Shown piece after piece: positions 47,215-58,628 of a DNA stretch of 64,000 nt. The stretch spans positions 11,092,501 to 11,156,500 of the forward strand of contig NC_091002.1 in NCBI RefSeq assembly GCF_041146395.1, in the 5' to 3' direction. The notes under the pieces were generated by a model. The model was not told where the DNA came from. It searched no databases and worked only from the letters and a program-made list of their open reading frames with translations. The stretch's first letter is position 1, and each line of letters starts with the position of its first letter. Source of the stretch: Eulemur rufifrons (lineage: Eukaryota > Chordata > Mammalia > Primates > Lemuridae). Made by a program: the position numbers and the translations under genes.

Positions 47215-47520
47215 GTCAAATAGTCACATCTTGAAATAAAACCTTCCCTCGGCTTCCATGTAGATCCCAACTATTCCATAACAACGGCTATCATGTGTAT
47301 GCTGACAACTCCCAGGTCTGTCTCTCCAGCACATAGCTCTTTCCTAAGAGCCAAATCCACTGATATACTTGTCTCCTGAACTTTCCACGCGACTTTCCTC
47401 CTGAGTTCCACTGGCAACTCAGACTCAACAATTCCAAAACTCAACTCATCACCTCTTCTTTAATTCCTTCCCTTCCTCACCTGTGGTCTCTACACTGAGA
47501 ACCCAGTGATCAAGCCCAAG
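47215..47520 (+). mobile_element. LINE-like fragment (L2/L1ME type)
   Basis: C/T-rich, of the same kind as the 13.1-13.6 kb segment: 'ctgacaactcccaggtctgtctctccagcacatagctctt', 'ctgaactttccacgcgactttcctcctgagttcc', 'aactcagactcaacaattccaaaactcaactcatcacc'. Family uncertain. Confidence 0.55.
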
Positions 47521-47984
47521 ACTTGGGAGCCATGGATTCAAGCGCAAGTGGTTCCTGCTGATCTCCAGGGAAGAGAAATAGGGAAGGGAAGGAAGCCAGT
47601 AGGGGGCGTTTTATCACACCTGGCACCACCGTGGACGACTGGAACTGAATCCCACTGAGGAACTCTGAGACACTGGGTAGAGCACAAGCTTCAAGGTCAC
47701 CCATCCCACACGACAAAGGAGCTGGGTCTTCATTGCCAACTCCTGTCGGTCATGGGTGGGTCCCTGTCCTCGGCTGCTCTCTTAGCATGTCTGGCCTGCC
47801 ATACATTTGGTGCACTGGGCTCCATCGGCCAGAGAAAACCCTCCAGCAAAAAGACACAGGTGCTGACACTTGGAAGTCATAAATGGGGCTCTGGACTAGT
47901 GCCCAAGGGGACATCCTCTATCTGTAATTCTTACCCACATACAAGGGTATGTAGGAACCTGTCTGTTCCTCTTGGGACCCTTCT
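47521..47984. other. Unassigned sequence
   Basis: No gene. The plus-strand frame 47752-48108 (118 codons) starts here and runs into L2 sequence, with no domain. Confidence 0.4.
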
Positions 47985-48190
47985 GTCACTCTCACGCACT
48001 CACTCTCCCAGGAGTCTGCATGGTGTACATCTTTCTCTCTCTTTTAGCACTGGCGACCTTGTATTTTCATGGTTTCTTTCCTTAATTATGGCCCTCACTG
48101 GACTATGAGCACCTTGAGAACAGAGACCAAACTTTAATTCATCTTCATATCTCCATAGTTGAGTGAATGACTGAATGAATGAATGAAAAA
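47985..48190 (+). mobile_element. L2 LINE 3' end
   Basis: 'ctcactggactatgagcaccttgagaacagagaccaaactttaattcatcttcatatctccatag', closing with 'gtgaatgactgaatgaatgaatgaa', the tandem GAAT tail of L2. Confidence 0.8.
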
Positions 48191-48434
48191 ACAACCATAG
48201 AGGAGGTGACACAGCACACAGTCCCCTGCAAGCTTGTTCAGATAATCAAGGAAGACAGCACAGTAAGGCCAGGCCAAAGAATATCCTTCTTTCACTATTG
48301 CAAACCCTAAGGTAACATTTCAATCACTTCTAAGCCGGCAGGCAGTCTTTCCTTATTAAGTTCAAGGGTAACAGTCCTCCTTATGGCTTTGTCTATCCTC
48401 TGAGGTATAAAGTGGTCAGTAGAATGAATCAAGA

Positions 48435-49270
48435 ATCTGTTAAGTGTCCTGCTTTGATTACACTCAGTCTCCCAGGAGATGTCACACTGTTTCCTCTGCC
48501 CTTCTCAATCTTGTCCACATCCCAAACTCCTATTTGTCCTGTGAAGCCCATCTCAAATGTCCCTCCTTTGTATAGTTTTCCTGACCTGCTGACCTTTGAA
48601 GAAAATTGATTTCTCCCCCATCTCCACTCCACTCTCCTTGTCAGCCTTTATTACAGTCTGTTCCACACAGTCCTTCCCCTTGACAAAGATTCTTCGCTTG
48701 ACCAAACTTTAGTGAGGCTCCTGAACCTTCCCCCAGGCCCATCTGTGCATTCCCTGTAAAATCCAGTTTTAACAAACAACACTGCAAAGTCAGTTTAGCA
48801 AGAATCCCTGACACCCTCGATATCTTACTGGGCTCCTCATCCTCCGCCATCCCCCAGGTGATGTCTGATCACCCTGGCCTGTCTTTAGCGAGATTGCAGT
48901 TAGGTGGGTTTAGCCAGAATCCCCCTCACTCCTGTTGTTTCCCCTTAGTAATTTTCCATCCGCTGAGCCCCACCCTGCTCCTTGGCTATAAATTAATTCC
49001 CTCTTGCTCAAGCTATATTTGGGGTTGAGCCCAGTCTCTCTTCTTGACTGCAAAATCCCATTGCCATGGTCCCTATACCTATCGTGATGGTTCTGAATAA
49101 AGTCTGTCCTACTGTGTTTTAACAAATATCATGGAATAATTTTTCATTAATGCCCTATGTAGACTATGAGTTCTTCAAAGTTAGGGCCAGGGCTCACTCA
49201 TCTTTGTGTTCCCAGAGCCTGGGAGCATAGTCCTTAGCATTGAATTTTTGCTGACGCACGTTTACGGAGT
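48435..49270 (+). mobile_element. L2 LINE 3' end, split by an LTR
   Basis: First part (48435-48695): 'ctttcctctgcccttctcaatcttgtccacatccc...gtgaagcccatctcaaatgtccctcc...ttattacagtctgttcc'. Second part (49145-49270): 'atgtagactatgagttcttcaaagttagggccagggctcactcatctttgtgttcccagagcctgggagcatag'. Joined, they form one L2 3' end; the LTR between them was inserted later. Confidence 0.78.
48697..49142 (+). mobile_element. Solo LTR inserted into L2
   Basis: It contains a TATA box TATAAAT (48987-48993) and AATAAA (49096-49101) about 105 bases downstream, giving a U3-R layout. Text includes 'ttagcaagaatccctgacaccctcg', 'ctgagccccaccctgctccttggctataaattaattccctc', 'gttgagcccagtctctcttcttgactgcaaaatccc', 'gatggttctgaataaagtctgtcc'. 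No internal retroviral sequence follows. I recall it as a mammalian LTR but do not trust a family name. Confidence 0.72.
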
Positions 49271-49574
49271 TGAATCTCCTTTCACTGCTAAATCCTATTT
49301 CTGGGCTGGTTTTGAATACAGCAAGAAAACAATACTCATGCCCCCCAGCTGAGGGGACGCACACTTGTGCCATTCCCACATGGCGTCATCTACCCTTCTC
49401 TCTTCTTCCATCCTCTTGTCTCTGCCTTCCGTTGTCTCCCCAACTTGTGCATTTATATAAGGTGAGCACTGTCTCCTATATGCCTTCTTGTCTTGCTGAA
49501 TTAATCTGAAGAGGAAAAGTCAAGAGAATAGCACGCGTGTGCAAGGAGAAAGGCAGTGCAGACGTGTGGCCTGG
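49271..49574. other. Unassigned sequence
   Basis: No gene or repeat recognised. Confidence 0.4.
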
Positions 49575-49760
49575 CACTTCAGCCCGACCTCCAGACTCAC
49601 TGCTTGTCTCTGCTATTTCATCCCTGTTGAGCTTGGGAACATGTTTTAACACCTTTCGTCTCATTTCTGTATCTATAACATTCAGGCTGATCAGGGACCA
49701 CGCTCTCATGGATGTTATAAGAATCACATGAGACCACGTAGGTGCCCAGCCTTTTACTGA
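49575..49760 (+). mobile_element. MIR SINE (weak)
   Basis: 'tgtctctgctatttcatccctgttgagcttgggaacatgttttaacacctttcgtctcatttctgtatctataaca' follows a sense MIR. Diverged. Confidence 0.55.
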
Positions 49761-52349
49761 GGGCCTTGTCATTGCCGTTCACGCCAGCTTGACTCCAGGC
49801 GACTGGCGCTTGCATTCCTCTGCCTCGAGAGTCCTGGGAATTGATGCCCCCAGGAGCAGCCCTCAACCAAAGACCAATGGGAGTTGGTTTTATCAGCCCT
49901 CGAGCTCCCTCTCCCCTTCAGATGGGATCACTCCTGGGCTTGTTCTTGGCACTGTGGCCAGTGTGCCCCCTGAGATGAAACCCCAATTGTCCACAGGGGC
50001 CATTGGCTTGGTAACCATCCTCTTCTTTCCTGCCTCGCTTTCCCACTCACCTACCAATATTTCTCAGGATCCCCTCCTTAAGAGACCACCCGCCCTGTAA
50101 TCCTTACCTCGGGGTGGGGTCTGCTTCTGGGAGAACCCAAACTATGACAGGACGTCAGGACGTGAAGTGCTTGGCTCAGCGCCTCGCATCTAGCAAGCCT
50201 CAGAACGGTCGTTGTTTCTGCTGTTATTAAGCTGCTGCTCCTTAGCAGAAAGAAAGATGCCCACAGATGGGATAGTGGGTGTCTCCATCGTGTGTTCATC
50301 TCCACGCTGCCGCGAGCAGCCCCTCGTGGGCATGGCCGGGCTGCGAGAGTGCAGTCGGTGACACCCAGTCTGCAACACGCCTTCTTAACAGGGCTGGATT
50401 GCCCCCAGGGGGGACCAAACATTTGTTTTCTTTTTTGGGGGGGAAGGGGGAATAAAAAACTTAACTCTTTTTATGTATAAAGCACAGATAGACATATGAT
50501 ACATAAACAGATATACAGTAGATATCTGTGGTATTAAAATTTAATGGGAGGGTGTCAATTCGGACAAAAAAAAAAAAAAAAGGCTGGGAAACACTGGGTT
50601 GCAAGGGTCAAAAGAAGTCACGATTGACGTTACCCTGGCTTTTGACCATCCTGGGTGGCACTATTTAGTTTGTAGGGTTCATGTCCTCTTTTCTGGAGTG
50701 AGGAGTTAACAGTTGAACTTTCATAAAGTTGTTTGGTTAAGTTTGCCCAGCGAGGCACCAAGCTTTTTGGCAAAACATCCATCTGTTTGTGGTTAGGGTT
50801 TTCCTGGTTCTTATTACAGCCAGACGTGGTTACTTTTCGAGAATCATGAGGCTTGGCTCCACGAACAAGATTCCCAAGTCGTCAAACCTGACGTCCTTCG
50901 AATCTTTCCTTCCTGACTTCTCTAAAGCTCCTCCTCCAGGGAAGACAGCATCAAATTTGACAACAAGGAAAAAGGACCAAAGTCTTTATTTCCAATCCAC
51001 ATTTCCTTTGTCAAAATATGATCATTCGAGAGCTTAAAAATAGTGCTCTCCTATAGACATATATTAAGCATGGGGTTAAAAATTTATTGTACTCATTAAG
51101 AAGGCATTAGCAGGGTGGCAAAGCCAGTTCCAAGAAGGTTGGATACAAAAGACTGATATATATAAAATCAATTCAAAGAAAGGCTGCTGAAATATACTCC
51201 ATATACTCACTGACTGAGATACAAAACTGGTGACCGTCCTTAGGGGGCCATCAAACCACGATCTTTGGAGTTGTTCTCTACTATATAAATATTATTTGAA
51301 AATTATATTTGAATGATTTTATTTGGATATTTTGAACAACTTTTCTTAAGATCACCTAGATTCACCATATCACTTTCTATAGTAATCAAGCTGGGCTATG
51401 AAATATTAACAAGCATTATTTCTTCATTTTCCCTTTTGAGTATCTCAAAAACTACCTGAAAAGCTTGAATTAACTTATCACTTTACATCAAAAACACCTG
51501 GGAGCTGAGTGCATTCAATGGTTTTCTATAATTCTTTACAACACATTCGTATGTAGCATTTGCCAATTCCATGGTATAAATGTTCCAGCCAAGGATATTT
51601 TCAGACTACCAACATGGTGCCATGGAGGCAGAGTTGAGCAGAGATGCTCACTGTCACTATTGTGAGATGGTATTTTTGAGTTCCAGCAAGTCATCAGTTG
51701 CGTGCTATGACATGTATTCTATGCATTATAGTCATGGTATTCAAGTTACTGCCCAAGGTTGTAGAATCATGGCCAGTGTGTTCATCATAGCTCCGAAGAA
51801 CCTGAAAGATCCGCTCATCCAATGGTTCTAAAACTATGTTCCCTTGGAACCCTAATGTTCCCTGAGAGTCCCTTGGGGTTACCCAAACTTTAATTCAAAT
51901 TTCTTTTTAAAAGCTGTACTTTGTAAAAATATAATAAAAATGTATGCATGCATACATATGTAGCAAATGTATAAAAAATGGGACTGATGAACACCAAGTT
52001 TAGAATTCTTATAACCTGTAAGAAGAAGAGAGAGATTGAGGAATTCACAAGACAGACGGATGTGATAGATCTTTAAATCTTTTTGTGTATCTTAAACAGT
52101 GTTTACTAAATGAACAAAACACACACCTACAAATGCTTTTTAATATGTCAGATTTCAAACCTTTAAAACAACACTAGCACATCAAATTGTGCTGCCAGGT
52201 TAATTTATTTTTTATGTTGGAATAAAGCTCTCTCCTGCCCTCTCTGTTTCATTAAACATTTTCCAATGCTGAGTGGTGAGCTGTGCAAAAACATGCGACC
52301 ATCACTAAGACTCTTGCTTTATTTTATTTTGTTTAATGAAAAATGTAGT
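49761..52349. other. Mostly unassigned; possible repeat at 49790-50145
   Basis: No gene. 49790-50145 ends 'gtctgcttctgggagaacccaaactatgacag', which reminds me of the edge of an interspersed repeat I cannot name. An A run lies at 50564-50580. A G run lies at 50437-50451. The 104- and 114-codon frames near 50.1-50.4 kb overlap on both strands. Confidence 0.4.
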
Positions 52350-53180
52350 GGGATGCATTTTTAAATTTTAAAATAATTTCAAACTTACACAAGGTTTACA
52401 AGTATAGTATAGAGAATCCTAAGATGCCATTCATCCAGATTAACACATTTTTAACATTTGACCACATTTGTTTTATTTCTTTTTCTCTTTTTTTTCTCTC
52501 TTCACATGTGTGTGGACGCACACAACTTTTTTTTTTTGTTTTTGCTTTTTTTTAATTGGCATTTCATTCCCATAGAGCACAACTTTTTCTAAACCATTTG
52601 ACAATAAGTTGCATGTATCATACTGCTTTGGTACTTAATACTTCAGTATTTACTTCTTAGGATAAAGGACATATTCTTACATCATCAAAATGCAGTCATC
52701 AAATTCAGTAAATTTAACATTGATGTAATACTTTAATCTATTGTCCAATCCAAGTTTTTCCAACTATCCCAATAATGTCCTTCCTAGCTTCTTTCTTTCT
52801 TTCTCTCTCTCTTTCTTTCTTTCTTTTTTCTTTTTTTTCTTTTTTTTGGTTCAGGATCCAATCCAGAATTGTTTACTGAATTTAGTGGGAAACATATCCT
52901 CAGACTTCTTTGCCTTTCAAGACCCTGACATTTTTGAAGTGTACAGGCTGGTCATTTTTGTAGAGTGGCCCTCAGTGTGGGTTTGTCTGCTGTTCCTCAC
53001 AAGCAGATTCCGGTTTTGCACTCTTGGCAGGAATGCCACAGGGTGATGCCGTGTCCTCCTCAGTGCCCGATGCCAGGGGGCACGTGGGGTGGGTTTGTTA
53101 TATTGCCAGTGATGTCAACCCTGGTTGCTGGGTTAAGGGGGTGTCCTCCAAGTTTCTCTGCAGTGGGAGATGACTGAGAG
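52350..53180 (+). mobile_element. L1ME-type LINE 3' end (first copy)
   Basis: Sense old L1 3' text: 'ttaacacatttttaacatttgaccacatttg', 'ctttggtacttaatacttcagtatttacttcttaggataaaggac', 'tattgtccaatccaagtttttccaactatcccaataatgtcc', 'ttcaggatccaatccagaattg', 'ttgaagtgtacaggctggtc', 'ggcaggaatgccacagggtgatgccgtgtcctcctcagtgccc', and '...ctccaagtttctctgcagtg'. A pyrimidine microsatellite lies inside. Confidence 0.88.
52788..52852. repeat. (CTTT)n-rich microsatellite
   Basis: A run of CTTT/CTCT units turning into a T-rich run, inside the L1ME fragment. Confidence 0.93.
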
Positions 53181-54629
53181 TCGTGGATTGCCTAAAACTG
53201 AGAGGTGGATCAAAGGGGAGTTGTTTAGACTTTTCCGATGATGGCTCCAAAGTTGCTCTGAAAATGCCACCCAGCTGGGCGAGCCGGCCTGCGCTCTAAA
53301 CTGGGAGGCATTTTTGTGGTCCCAGAAAGGGCAGCACCGGCGGCCTGCTCTGTGGCCAGGGCTGCAAAAGCCACCAGTGTCAGCATGTCTGGCGTGGGGC
53401 ATCCTGGCACACAAAGAGCCAAACTGATTCCTAGAGCAGGAGCCGACACCAGGCTGGGCCTCGGGGAGGCTTGTGAGTGTGGCTGTGCCCTGCTTTGGTG
53501 ACGTGCTATTTGTGCAGTGTGCCTTTTCTGAAGTTTCCCCGACTTTCCTATATAAAATGCAGATGACGTTTCTTCTGAGCCAGGGCTGCCGAAGCGCTGG
53601 GCCACAAACCACGCATGGCCTGACCCAGCCTGGGTCAGTGGCCTCTCGCAGAAAAACAGGAAATTAGAACATATGCACTTTCCACACACTGGCTACATTA
53701 TGAGTTTCTCAGTGGTTCCATGTGGCTTGAATAACAGGGTAATTTTCCTTCATGGAGTAAAATACCCAGACTAATGAAGATGTATTTTATTGAATAATGT
53801 TTTATTTTAGTGAATTATTCCGTGCCCAGCACTGTTTTAAGTACTCTCACAGATTCACTCATGAATTGATGCCACAGGTTTTCACTGGGACAGGAAACAC
53901 GTGGGGTCTCCAGGGCGGGTCTCGTGGTCTCATCCACGTTTTATATATATGCCGGGTTCACTGTACACGTCAGACAACCGACGTGCCCTGCCCTGGGGGA
54001 CACGTGGCCCGTGGGCCATAAACAGAAACCTATAAACGTGAAGTCAGGGTGGCCGTCTGCCATGGCCCCCAGAAAGGAGAAGGCCTGGGGGCAGGGGGAG
54101 AGGCCACACAGAGGAGGTGGTCTTTGAGCTGAGTCTTGGAGGACACAGGGGTGTTTCCCAGGCAGTGACAGGGGAGGCATTTGCAGAGACCCAGTGGTGT
54201 GTGCAGAGATGCAAGGCGTGGGCTGAGGGAGGGGCAGAAGTGGAAATAAAGATTCCAGTCAAATTGGGGAACACTGTACACTCCATGTCGAAGAGTTTGG
54301 GCTTTATCTTCTATGTATCAGGCCCGTCTTGATTAGATTCTGTGTTTTAGAGCAGGGTTTCCCAAACTGGTTTTTGGGGAACAAGACCCTCGCTCCCTCG
54401 TCTGAGGGCACCCACACTTATGGGATGGTGAGGTGGGGCAGTGTGAAGTCATCTCACCCCTGGCCACACTGAGGTTGGGGGCGCTGACCCCAGAGAAAGG
54501 CTGAACTAACAGGGAGGAAAAAGCTGGGAAGCGCGGCCTCGAGAATCGCGGAGCTGCTGGGTTGACCCGGGCTCATCCGTGAAGTCCCCTCCCCCACTGG
54601 ACTTCAGGACATCCCTTAACCACGTTTAC
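53181..54629. other. Unassigned GC-moderate; LINE-like 53800-54320
   Basis: No gene. 53,133-53,689 has minus-strand open frames of 154 and 159 codons in two frames with no domain. At about 53800-54320 the text 'gtggtctttgagctgagtcttggagga...ggcaggaagcattt'-like, '...gagtttgggctttatcttctatg' looks like a reversed old LINE/L2 fragment. Confidence 0.4.
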
Positions 54630-55350
54630 TGCTTAGAGAATTTAAGTTTTTATTTTGAAATCATGTCAAACTTCCAGAACAGCTGCAAGAATAGTTCTGA
54701 GGACTCCCCTATACCATTTACGTGGATTCGTTTTATCCCATATGCTGTGTCCATCTCTGAACCAGTTGAGAGTAGGTTGCAGAGGTCACGCCTCATGGCC
54801 ACTTGCTGTGTCAGGATGCATTTCTGAAAATCAGAAATGGTCTCACGTTCCCATAGTCCAATAACCCAAGACGGGAGCCTGATCATCGAGATGATACTTC
54901 TTTTATCTAAACCACAGATACTGATTTTTATCAATTCTCCCATAATGACCTGTAAGTATGTTTCTTCCTCCACCCAGGATCATGTCTTTTTTGGGAGGTG
55001 TCCACTCTCTTTAATCTCTTTCAACTTGACATGGCTCCTCAGCCTTTCTTTGTCTTTCACAGCATTGATATTGTTGTACAATCCAGGCCGGTTCTATTAT
55101 AGAATGCTCCTCAGCTGGGGTGCATTTGATGTTCCCTCGTGATTTGATTCAGTGTACACCACACCTGTTGGAATACCTTATAATTGATGCTGTGTTTTTC
55201 TCGGGCATCCAAGCTGGAGGAGCACAGCATCTGTGTGCCCTCGTTGACGGTGCTGGCTCTGATCTCCTGGTCAAGGTGCCATCCAGTTTCTCCACTGTAA
55301 GATTACTGTCACGCCCCTTGCAATTGACGAGCAAGCTTTGAGGAGATATG
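54630..55350 (+). mobile_element. L1ME-type LINE 3' end (second copy)
   Basis: Same region and orientation as the copy at 52.35-53.18 kb: 'cttccagaacagctgcaagaatagttctgaggactcccctatacc', 'ccacccaggatcatgtc', 'ttgacatggctcctcagcctttctttgtctttcac', 'ccagtttctccactgtaagattactgtcacgcccc', ending '...ttgaggagatatgac'. Whether it is a separate insertion or a duplicate cannot be told by eye. Confidence 0.85.
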
Positions 55351-56057
55351 ACTGCTTATTTTCAAGCCAATTTGAATTGGGTTTTCTCTTACTTCCAACA
55401 CAAAAACTCCTAACTGATTCAAGGGCTTATTTTATTCCAGGACTAATTGCTGATTACCATGGAGAAACAGGCAAGGGATTATGAAGAGAAAATAGGAAGG
55501 GTTTCTTAAAAGCTTTCATTGTGGTCAGATGGGAGCAGAGCTGGACCAGAGTGTACTAATCATTTGGTAACACGTCTTATTCTTTGAATTTATTTCGTAA
55601 GGTCTGCAAAACAACAACAAAAAAGGTACTCTATTAACAAAAATTGTATCCTATCTTCAAAATTGATATATCATTAGTTGCACTGAATGTAACACAACAA
55701 CAATTTAACTTATTTGCAATTTGCAGTGGTCTTTCATTTCAGTTTTTTCATTACTCTTAAATGAACATTGTCAGTTACACTCAAAAAGGATAGTGGTTAT
55801 TTACAGGGACAATAATTTTATTCAAAATATGTTTATGTATTTTTTCTAGATTTTACATGGGCAAGAAATTTTTCTATTAATTGTAAATACAGTACCAATT
55901 GAGCTGGATTCCTTCTTATGACTCCTTCGAGAAGCCATGAAAACAGACTAAGAGAAAGATTCAAATGATTTCTTGAGAGGTGATTTCAGGAAACACCCTT
56001 AGGAAAATGAAGGTGAGAGACAGGGAAGCCATTAAAGTGTGTGACTGTGTGTGCTTG
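55351..56057. other. Unassigned AT-rich sequence
   Basis: No gene or named repeat. A few short AAC runs occur near 55610. Confidence 0.4.
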
Positions 56058-56096
56058 CGTGTGGGGTGTGTGTGTGTGTGTGTGTCTGTGTGTGTG
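56058..56096. repeat. (TG)n microsatellite
   Basis: Mostly TG units, with one CTG interruption near 56084. Confidence 0.92.
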
Positions 56097-56164
56097 AGAA
56101 TGACTGTGATTAGCGTGGTTTGGGTCCCACCAGAAGCAGATCCTGAAATAAGAATTCAAGTGCA

Positions 56165-56427
56165 GGCTGGGCACGGTGGCTCATGCCTGTAGTCCTAACA
56201 CTCTGGAGACCGAGGCAGGAGGATCACTTGAGGCCAGAAGTTCAAGACCAGGATGAGAAAGAGTGAGACCCTGTCTCTACTAAAAGAAAAAATCAGCTGA
56301 GCCTAGTGGCACACACCTTTGGTCCCAGATACTAGGGAGGCTGAGGCAGGAGGATTGCTTGAGCCCAGGAGTTTGAGGTTGCTGTGAGCTGTGATGATGC
56401 CACTATAGCCAGGGGGGAAAAAAAAAA
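56165..56427 (+). mobile_element. Dimeric Alu, 3'-shortened
   Basis: Starts GGCTGGGCACGGTGGCTCAT and has both arms, but the right arm ends early at 'gatgatgccactatagccagg' before the A tail. AAGAATT flanks (about 56150 and 56426) may be the target-site duplication. Confidence 0.9.
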
Positions 56428-56932
56428 GAATTTGGGTGAGGTAAAGGGGATCTTGGTAGGAGAGTGTGGAGCTGAGGAAGAAACGGCAGCCAGTAAAGGG
56501 CTTGTAGTCAAGCTAGCTTCCAGTGGGGCAACTGGAGCTAAATCTCACAGAGCGTCTCTGGGAGACAGTACAGAGCACGCACCTCAGAGTGATCCCACTG
56601 AGATGAGGGGGCGGGATTAAGGTGGGAAAAGTCACCATTGCTCTATGCATTACATGGCTTCAGAACTTCCCCGGCCTGGGACTGCCACCTTAGGTCACTT
56701 TCAAGGACCTGGTCTAGGTTTGGCTGAGAATTAAAGTGTGTAAATGTCACATGTGAAAATACTCAACAAAGATAGGTCAGTGCTGCTAAGGAGTGTTTCC
56801 TGGCTCCAATTGTGTGTGGGTATCTACGCTAGAGGGGCAGGATCAGTGTAAACATCACAGCTTCACTAAAGAATCATAGGCAGGAACCCTGCTCAAGGGG
56901 GACTGTATTTTCAATCAAGAATGCTGAAATGA

Positions 56933-57229
56933 GGCCAGGCTCATGCCTCTAATCCCAGCACTTTGGAAGACTGAGGTAGGAGGATTGCTTGAGGCCAGGA
57001 GTTTGCGGCCAGCCCAGCAAGTGCAAGACTCCATCTCTACAAAAAAGAAAAAGAAGAAGAAAGAAAAATCAGTTGGATGTGGTGACACATGCCTGGAGTC
57101 CTAGCTCCTCTGGAGGCTGAGGTAGGAGGATCACTTTAGCCCAGGAGTTTGAGGCTGCAGTGAGCTATGATGAGGCCACCGCACTCCAGCCTGGGTGACA
57201 GAGTGACACCCTGTCTCAAAAGAAAAAAA
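56933..57229 (+). mobile_element. Dimeric Alu with TSD and shortened A-box region
   Basis: Starts GGCCAGGCTCATGCCTCTAA, missing about eight bases of the usual start region. Both arms and an A-rich tail are present. AAGAATGCTGAAA flanks it (56917-56929 and 57230-57242), a perfect 13-base duplication. Confidence 0.94.
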
Positions 57230-57242
57230 AAGAATGCTGAAA

Positions 57243-57964
57243 CTAATACCCAATTTATTTCAGTGATGTTTAAGGAGATGGTACTAAGATTTAGGAATTG
57301 TAGACTCATAAATGTTATTTCACTGGTTGGTGGATAAATCTTTTAATTTTTCAGGGGTTTAGTTTTTTTGTATGCAAAATGTTGGGGTTAGATCATTATG
57401 GAGAAATGTCCAGGGAGAAGGTGGTCTTGAGCTGGTCTTTGAATCATGAACAGAATTTAGATAACTATAGCAGAGCAGTTATGGGGGGTACACTTTGATC
57501 AAAATGCAAAGGTGGGAGTGAACGTGAAGTGCTGGTAAGATGCACATGCAGTTGTGCCCTGCCCACATCCTTACCATACATTCCTATGGGCTTCTCACTG
57601 CAACTTTCTGCCTGGCCACCCGATGGCGCCAGAGAGTTAATAGCCCCCGGAGCAATTCTCTAACAATGACCAACAGGATGACCCAGCTTCTTGACTGCAA
57701 GTAGGACAACTCTGGCATGTACTCACCCCACACAATCTCTCCATGGTCCCCAGTGGCATCAAGCTCTAATTGTCTCCAGCTGCAAAAGTTCAGTCTTCAA
57801 GGATAAATTTTTTAAAGGTAAAATCATGGCATTCATACAAATATTTTAAAAATGTGTCAAAGATTTTTTAAACTTATTTATGAAGGAGGGAAACAGTAAA
57901 ATGTCACAAGTGATTTAAAAGTAGCAGCTACTCAATTCTGCCATTTGTAGCCTGAAACCACTAT
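57243..57964. other. Unassigned sequence
   Basis: No gene or confident repeat. LINE-like text may occur at 57,420-57,540. Confidence 0.4.
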
Positions 57965-58070
57965 AGAAAACTAGTAAAGGAGTGGTTACCATGTTTCAAT
58001 AAAACTTTATTTACAAAACCATGTGGCAGATGCATTTGGCCTGCAGGCTTTTCTGCAGACTCTTGATATA
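57965..58070. mobile_element. hAT-type MITE, half copy
   Basis: 'ttcaataaaactttatttacaaaaccatgtggcagatgcatttggcctgcag' matches the right half of the element at 39797-40008. The left half is missing or decayed. Confidence 0.65.
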
Positions 58071-58315
58071 GGCAACTCAGAATGCTGAAGTGAATTTACA
58101 AGTAGATGTAAAACTGGTCAATATCCACAGGGCAATAATCAATTGCATCTTCAAAGAACAAAATTTTCATCTCTGTGGGCAATATTCATTCTTCTTATTA
58201 TCAGTTTTCTACAATTTACAAAGTTGAAAATTCAGTTCATCCTTATTATTTGTGAATTCTATATTTGAAAATTTGCCTACTCACTAAAATTTATTTGTAA
58301 CTCCCAAATCAATAA

Positions 58316-58628
<313 letters not shown>

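Noticed and set aside
53133..53689. Minus-strand open frames of 154 and 159 codons as a possible gene
   Set aside because: The two frames overlap each other and plus-strand frames, have no recognisable domain, and the region is GC-moderate, where long chance frames are common.
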